Assembly (NCBI GenBank): GCA_030490835.1
Contig: CM059977.1
Span: 37,035,676 to 37,099,675 of the forward strand
DNA length: 64,000 nt
Source of the DNA: Annona cherimola
Lineage: Eukaryota > Streptophyta > Magnoliopsida > Magnoliales > Annonaceae
Direction: 5' to 3'
Part shown: one piece after another, positions 57,061 through 64,000 of the stretch
Position numbering within the stretch: the first letter of the stretch is position 1
How the letters are laid out: every line of letters begins with the position of its first letter
Program-made: the position numbers and the translations under genes
Notes under the pieces: generated by a model
What the model was told of the DNA's origin: nothing
Seen by the model: the letters and a program-made list of their open reading frames with translations, nothing else
Databases searched by the model: none

Positions 57061-59025
57061 GCAAGTCATTGATGCTGATATGATATTTCTTCTTATTATT
57101 TTAATTGTTAGCTTGCATTTTCCTTTCCTAAAGTCTTCTTCTTTTTTATTGGGATTTTATGGTGCTATTTTTTATTGTTGATAGTGTGGGTTGTTGCCTA
57201 TAGCTGCGTTTATCATTGGCTGGTGAAATCAATCCCCCTATTTCTTAGTTTCGTTTTCTCTTTTTTTTTGTTTGATTTTTTTTCGTATTAATTTCCTCTT
57301 TTTTTTCGAGTTTAATTTATTGATTTCTTGTTGTCATAGGCTAATTAGGATTGTGATTTACTCTTTCTTTTTAGTTAGTGTAATTGCTATTTTTGGTTCC
57401 TTTTATTGTTAAAGATAATTTTGTAGGGTCTATTAATCATATATGTCAGGGCAGATTGATTCATTGGTTTGTGGGTATATCTATTCTTAGATAGAGCATG
57501 AATTGTGGGAAAAAATGCTGAATATTTATATTGATTTGATGATGAATGTAGGTAACAATGCATATATGCCTAGCAGTTTTGTGTAGTTCTAAATTAATCA
57601 AGAATGTTTGATTTTTGTGTGTTAAGTATCTTTGTTAGTTTAAAGCTAGATTCATGCTATGTATTTTTTTTTATTGATGATATAAAGGTTGACTTGTGTG
57701 TGGCTGTGTTAAAGCAAGTAAATTTGCCAAGGGTCATGTCATAAGACAGATCTACCTTCCATATATTAATGATGTTTAGACCTTGATGGAACATTATGCT
57801 TAGGATTTAAACGGGTTGTCTTATGATATTTTTGGCAGATTTGTTGCTTGATAACTCATAGTATAGTCTACATTTGATCTTGATAGACTAGTCAATAATG
57901 AAAAGTTTAGTTTTTTTTTCAAATCAAAGTACTATGACTCTAATAATCAATTCTTACCTATGTTTAGGCAACTCAAATTTTATTTTCCTCACTCTTTTTT
58001 TTTCCCGTTTCTTCTTTTCCTAGTTTTAAGTTAATCCGATTTCTCATGATTCTTTTTACTATAGTGACTATCTTGAATACATCTCTTTTAATTAGTATAT
58101 TTTCCTATGGGTATTTTCTTATGTAGATATCTATGCCTTGTAAAAATCATCTTGGATTTCATTGGCTATTGCCTAACTAATGCTTGAATCTTCTATTTAT
58201 CCTCTGGTGCTTCTAATTTATAATGATGTCAATCCTTACTTCTTGAGAACTTTAGAGTTTTAATTTTATCCTTTAAATCTCTTAACTACCTACAACGATT
58301 TGTTTATTATAAATTTCTGCATTTTAGTTATTTAACCTAATAATGTAACTAATTGTATATAATCCTATCTCTGAATTATGAGCCCTCATCTTTTATATAT
58401 TATTTTTTTTATTTTGGTTCTGCAATACCAGTCCTTAGTAATCTGATTTTTTTTGTTTAAGTTTTTCCTTTTGAGAATTTTATCTATTAATCTGTAAATA
58501 TGGGGATGAAAAGTTTTTATGCAGATTATCATATACTCAGCTTAATCAGTTTTATAAAAGTATAATTCTAACAAGATTTGAGTTGATGTTACTCATATTT
58601 ATCTATAAGACTTAAATGACCCCTAAATGTTTTGCATGACTCTTTCTTGTTTAAGTTTTTTTTTTAAGTTCTAGTAGGAGTATTTTCATATTAGTATTAT
58701 CTTCCTTTCTTAAATTTTCTTTTTTTCTAAACTCTTTTTTCCTCTTCTTAAAATCTGGTCGTGTGATGCTTGAACATGTATATATATATGTTTAAAATTC
58801 TGATAACTTTGTCTTTTAATTCAAGCTTTCAATTTTCAATATACATATTTTTCCTGATCTTCTCCTAGATTGGTAATGATTACACAAGTATTGATGAGAT
58901 CCTATGGGTCACATTGATGGGACATAACTTGTGCAGAACCTATGATGAATGAAAGGACTTGGCATTGTAGAAGAATGACCTGATTTGATTGATCCTAGAT
59001 TATCCTTCTTTTTTTTCTGTAATCA
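57061..59025. other. T-rich, intron-like DNA
   Basis: Long T-rich sequence on the + strand with no ORF of note, of the texture of plant introns or 3' flanks. Nothing else is supported. Confidence 0.4.
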
Positions 59026-59628
59026 TATCATGAATAGTATTGAGATCTGTCATGAGTACTTTTCTTGGTATGATAGCTGCAGATGTGGGTACTCTCATAA
59101 TGATTACCTATTACCATATAGTTCTGTTTTATCAATTTTATATTGTGTCATATATAAATAATTACAATTTATACATATTTTGGCTTATGATACTGTTCAA
59201 TCTTAATTTCCTCTAACACATCATGTATAATGTTGAAGTCTGGTACAAGTACTTTTTAGCATGATGATTGCAGATGTGAGCATTCTACATCCATACAGTT
59301 CTGTTTCATCAACTATGACATATATATGACTGCAATTTCTACATATTTTGATTTATAGTGAGCTGACTTTGGACATGACTGAACTTATTTGATTTTTGAT
59401 GATACTGTTCAATCATGATTTCCTTTTATGTAAGCACATCATGAACAGTATTGTAGTGTGACATAAGTACTTCTTAACATGAGGGTTGCAGATGTGGGTA
59501 CTCTTATAATGATTATATTTTATATTCAAGCATATATATGAAAGTATACTACTTATTACATACATTTTCTAATTTATATTGGGCTGACTATTAACATGAT
59601 TGATACTATTCAACTATGATTGTTTGGG
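59026..59628 (+). repeat. About 200-bp direct repeat in three diverged copies
   Basis: Each copy has catcatga[a/t]ta[g/a]t[a]tt, gtacttttc/agtactttt, ttgcagatgtg[g/a]g, then atacatattttg and ctgttcaatcatgattt-type words. Copies start near 59027, 59219 and 59437, giving periods of about 190-220. They have diverged considerably. They lie just upstream of the PMD pseudogene. Confidence 0.75.
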
Positions 59629-60460
59629 CAAAATTTTTCTATTTATACTCTATCCTTATGTCTTATTCTTCATTGCCCTATTGACTTGCACGTGCTCTGC
59701 TCCTTTCTCTACTGTTGTTTGTTCTTTTTGTTTTCTTCCTTTGTTGTATTTTCCTTTTCATCATGAATGGTGTTCAGTCTATTCTCTTTAACTCATCTTC
59801 TTCTACTGGGAGTAGTCCTAGTTTGGGTATCCCCTTTGTTGGTCAAAGGCTGTCTAGGTGGATAGCCACCTTGTCAGCTATTGAGAAGGCTGATTTGGCT
59901 TCATATTCCATATGGGAGAATGCTTAGAATTGTCTAGGGTAGTATTGAATCATCCTTTCTTAGAAACTGCAGCTCGATTTTGGATCTCTTCATTAGGAAT
60001 ATTCAGGTTTGGGAATGTGGAATTGTCTCCTTCCTTAGAGGAGGTTTCTAGACTTACTGGATTACCACTCTTTAGAGATGTTTCAGTTTTGCCTCCTGGG
60101 CCTATAGGTGAAGACCTCTTTACTTTTCTATTTAATGCAGATCCTGGGCGTTATGATTTGTCTGCCCCTAATGAGTCTCCATCCATTTCTTTAGACCTAT
60201 TTTATGGGGAGTTTTCCATTGGCAGAGAGCATCCTGGTACTCCTAAGGGTGTTGCATGTAGAAACGCCTTAATTTTAGGGATCCTTGCTGAGATTCTCCT
60301 CCCTTCGGATGTATTTTTAAAACTGCCACTTCTTTCTTTTGTGCATTTGACCATACTAAGGAAGCCTCTTGTTCCTACTGTTTTGGCCGGAATTCATGAA
60401 GGACTAACTCAATTTCATGAAGGGTCTGGTTCTTTGCAAGGATGTTTAGCGGTTTTACAA

Positions 60461-62489
60461 GTAAGTATTAATATGTTTTTTTTTTTTTTTGTGAAGCATG
60501 TCTTTTCTTATATGTTACATGTATTACCTATCATCATGTTCCTTTTGGTACCTTTTGACTTGTTCTTTTTGAGGCATGAGTCTTATTCTAGGTTCTGGTT
60601 GCATGGAAATAATATGTTCTGTCTTTAATCTGATTTTTTTTAGTTTAATCTAAACTATAAGTGCTGGAGGTAGGTATACCTGGAATTTTGTTTATTGCTT
60701 TGAAATTGCTATTCTTGAAAATTTGTATGCTATTTTGAGGCTGTTGATTCTTGAGAAAGGGGGACTTTTAATTGATTTATTATTCTTTTCATCCTAAATT
60801 GCTAAACTCTTCCTATTTGCTGTCATTTCTTTGAAAGTGAACAATATTTTGAAGTTATCGAATCTGGAACTTTATATGTTACATTAAGTTATCAAATCTG
60901 AAATTCTGCATGCCGTCTGTAGGTTTTTTGAATCTGAAACTTGGCTTATCACTTGAAATTAATAAAATATGGAATTTTGCATGCTGGACTGTTAAATCTG
61001 AAATTATACCTGAAATTTTGCATGCCCCCTTGAAATTATGAAACCTGAGATGTTGTATTTCTGGGATTATCAAATCATTCTAATGTGAAATTTAAACCTG
61101 AACTTATAAAATCTGAGATTTGTATGACATTTTTGAGGTTATCAAATCTGAAATCATGCTCTTATGCAGTTGTTACACCTGAAACTTTGAATCTGAAATG
61201 TCTCTTAGTTTTTGAAATTATCAACTCTGCAATTGCTGAACCTGAACCCTTGAATTTGAAATATCTTTCTTTTTTTTTGAGATGATCAGTTTTTGAAATC
61301 ATGCCAACCTATAATTGCTTAACCTAAAACCTTGAATCTGAAATATCTTTTTTGTCAGTTTTGAAATCATGTCAGCGTGCAGTTGTTAAATCTGAAATTC
61401 TTAATTATTGTATTATGAGATTTTGCATATACTTTGAAGGTTGTTAAATCTAACGAGAGGATCTTTTGATTTATTTGCTGATTTCCTTCCACCCCTCTTG
61501 CTTTGTTCTTCCCTCTAGAATCTTGATTATTATAGTTTTCTTGAAACTCTTGTATGCTGTTTTGATGAATTTAACAGGTTATATTAATGTTGCTGAACGC
61601 TATTTTAAAGTTGTAGAACTTCTGTTTGTAGCTTTGAACTGCTTTTTAGATGTCGTTATTTCTAAAAACTTATATATTATTTTGGGATTGCTAGATTTGA
61701 AATTCAGTACGTAGTTGGATCTGAAAATATGAATAATGTTTCAAAACTGTTAAATCTGAAATTAAGCATACTGTTTTGATGTTGCTGAGTCTAGAAGCTT
61801 GGATTTTTTTTTATTTATTAAGTCTGAAATGTTATAGACTTTACTGTAAATCTAAGATTTTGAATAGTTTCTTTAAAGTTGGTTCATCTGGAATGTTATC
61901 TGATGTTAATATATCTGGAAATTTATTCTAGAGTTGTAAGTTTGAAACCTTTCAGATTTTTTATCACTTTGAAAGGTTTAAATCTGAAATCATGCTACTC
62001 GAATGTGATTAAATCTGGAACCATGATTGTTACCTTGAAATGGTTACCTCTAAGATGTTACCTGCCACTTTGAATCTGAAATTTTGATGTGACTTTGAAA
62101 TTTTTGAAATTTTGTATGTTATTTTGAAGTTTCTACCATCTGAATTTTTTTTTTTTACATTTTATCTTAAGGTTGTTATATCTGAAGTTTTGGAAGCTGT
62201 CTTACAATTGTTGTTTCTGAAATGATACTTTGATATTGCTGGAATCTGAAACCTTGAATGCTGAGTTGCTAAATCTGAAGTTTTAAGTGTTGTTACTTTC
62301 AACAGTTGCCACAATCTGAAATACTGTCAGTTAGTCATGATTTAATGGATTTGTGAGTCGAAGGGATGTTAGAATATCTCCCATAACTTTGGGTTTTGTC
62401 TAAAATCTGATAACTTCACATGCTATGTCATTCTTTTCCATGATCGTACTGCTGAATTTTCCCTCTTTTCTTCCTCTTTTTTTTTATAG
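60461..62489 (+). other. Intron of the PMD pseudogene
   Basis: 2.03 kb from GTAAGTAT to a T-rich TATAG acceptor, with phase-0 boundaries. Most of it (60840-62340) is the degenerate aaatctgaaat repeat. Confidence 0.75.
60840..62340 (+). repeat. Degenerate minisatellite with AAATCTGAAAT core
   Basis: Roughly 35-45-bp units built around (t)taaatctgaaat followed by ttgcatgctg and a ttttgaagttg/cttgaaat linker. Dozens of variants are seen from 60858 to 62327, each diverged, so the array is old. The ORFs inside are short and spurious. Confidence 0.8.
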
Positions 62490-63203
62490 ATCTGGTTAAT
62501 AGAACATTTGGGATGTATTCTATCCTTTCCCGAACATATGGTCCACCTCCCTTACCTCACTAGTACTTTGCTAAGTCTTGAATAGACCCCTTTACCTTCA
62601 GATTTACTCTCATACTTGTCTAACTTATCTGAGGAGAGGGTCGTTTGGAAGGCTTCTTGGTTATTTGTTGACCCTCTTATAAGCTGTAGGGATCATGAGT
62701 ATCTTACTTTGCTAGGAGTTTCAGGCTATTGTTCTTACAACGCTCAAAGATTTCTTCGCCAGTTTGGTATTTTCCAGTGTGTCTCAAATATGAGGGGAGC
62801 CTTTACCAAGTTTACTGCATATAGTGGGGTTATGATTATAGATAGAATACTTTCCGGTTGGCATCTTAGTATGTCTTCTACCGAACTTGAACTAACCTTT
62901 ACTAGATTGCCTGAATCCTCTTTAGACTACAGGAATTGGTTGGCTACAGAGATGGGTCACATCATTCCAGAAGCTAACGAGGTTCCTCAACCCGTTGATG
63001 GAGAGGCCATGGAAATTGGCGTACCTGTGATAGTCCCTCATCATCTAGAGACGCAAATTCAGGATTTGAGGATGCAGATTACTTCGTTCGCCTCTTCCAT
63101 TGGACAGTTATCAGACGCCCTCTCATCTATTCGGGAAGTGCTCTCTCAGTACGAGATATCTTTGGAGCCAAGGCCATCTACTGCTACACAAGCGCCATCT
63201 TAA

Positions 63204-64000
63204 AGCTGAAATTTAAATTTTCATACCCCTCTTTTTTTGTTTTTTTTTTTGATTTTTTGTATGACATGAACATTGAACTCTTAAAAACTCCTTGTATTGA
63301 ATTTGCGTTTTTTTGTTTCTTTGGGGAAACTTTTAGAGTGCAAGATTCATATTATGTAAACTTGGAAGTATGTTATGTCAATACTTTTATAATGATAAAA
63401 TGCATTTTTTGGGTATATGATTCTTCTTTGCTTTAGTTTGACTAGGTGTATTTGTTGGTCTTGAACTTATATGTTGTATCCTCTTATTGATTTAATGATA
63501 ACAATTATGCAGGAAAAAGCTTTTATCTTTGATAATTTTGTTGGTATACAGATTTGGATAATGGAAGGTCCACTTGTCTCTTTTTTTTTTGATGTCAAGG
63601 AAAAGTGAGCTGAATCAGCAATGGAAGAAACAGACAAAATTGTCTAATTTGCTAGAGAACAATGACTTCTTATGACAATTATTGGAAAATGGAAATCAGA
63701 AGGAATGAACGAGTAGATGGTTTTGTTATGTTCTCTTTTTTTTTCAATGTAAATAAGGGGAGAGATCTGGGATGTACTAAAATTTTTTAAAGCAATGTCC
63801 AATGAGAAAGGGGAGCCTGGATAGGAATATTGGCTGAGGGATTTTAGGATATGTGGGGTCTTTTTTTTAACAAAAAATGGGAAAAAGGGATTAGGTGAGA
63901 ACGTGCTGGCTCTTCTTCTTTTATATATATATATATAAGAGAAGAAAAAAATGATAATGTAAAAAGGGATGGACGTGATGTGTGGATTGGTCCCTTTCCC
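63204..64000. other. 3' flank of the PMD pseudogene and a stray array unit
   Basis: No gene. At 63860-63960 a tttttttaac-aaaaaatgg block with gagaacgtgctggctc and gatggacgtgatgtg words resembles the unit of the array at 52976. A (TA)n run lies at 63922-63938. Confidence 0.5.

Larger units (their letters stand above)
59763..63203 (+). pseudogene. Plant mobile domain (PMD) protein, two exons, frame broken
   Basis: Exon 1 runs from the ATG at 59763 to 60460. Near 59915-59927 the frame shifts by one base: the first frame ends in TAG at 59925-59927, while the other continues with FLETAARFW, the FRFG-VE-SPSLEEVSRLTGLP signature and a C-rich helix. A consensus donor, CAA then GTAAGT, sits at 60461. 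The acceptor TTTTTATAG ends at 62489, and phase-0 joining gives LQ followed by IWLIEHLG, a typical PMD junction. In exon 2 a TAG at 62583-62585 interrupts the frame, which then goes on in the same frame with GYCSYNAQRFLRQFG and a C-terminal coiled-coil-like segment to TAA at 63201. PMDs occur in transposon-encoded proteins and in host MAIN/MAIL nuclear proteins; which of the two this was is unclear. With one shift and one stop it is probably dead, unless these are sequence errors. Confidence 0.8.

Noticed and set aside
60840..62340. CRISPR-like regular repeat
   Set aside because: Units are diverged and contiguous, without unique spacers, in a plant intron.

Overview
This is nuclear DNA of a flowering plant, most likely a eudicot. 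It is AT-rich with long intergenic stretches, holds two plant UDP-glycosyltransferase (UGT) genes, and is packed with Athila-type Ty3/gypsy LTR retrotransposons and short inverted-repeat elements. I cannot name the species.

Two intact, intronless UGT73-like genes lie on the + strand at 2924-4384 and 46108-47550. They are clear paralogues, originally a tandem pair, now about 41.7 kb apart. Most of that gap is retrotransposon. (1) A very young full-length Athila-like element, RE1 (6853-17715), has near-identical LTRs, a perfect ATATT target duplication, a tRNA-Asp-type primer site and one open 1804-aa gag-pol frame. (2) A nest spans about 19600-38238. An old non-autonomous Athila derivative (RE3) has its 5' LTR split by an inverted-repeat element; that element is split by a second, decayed Athila element (RE2, 20885-33987); and RE2 is split by a Ty1/copia-type solo LTR (24842-26574, TSD TCAAG).

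From 38 to 46 kb there are Tourist-like MITEs, a SINE-like unit and a 1.1-kb inverted-repeat element carrying a broken F-box fragment. A block of three MITE copies ends about 120 bp before the second UGT start. From 47.6 to 55 kb there are more MITEs and fold-backs, an array of poly(T)-poly(A) units, and four tandem antisense copies of a motif from the non-coding tail of the Athila elements. From 59 to 63.2 kb there is a plant mobile domain (PMD) gene whose intron can be placed but whose reading frame is broken by a frameshift and a stop; the intron is filled by a degenerate minisatellite, and a 200-bp triplication lies upstream.

The only host genes that look functional are the two UGTs. Apart from the intact RE1 gag-pol, everything else is mobile-element sequence, pseudogene or repeat. 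No rRNA, tRNA gene or CRISPR array was seen.
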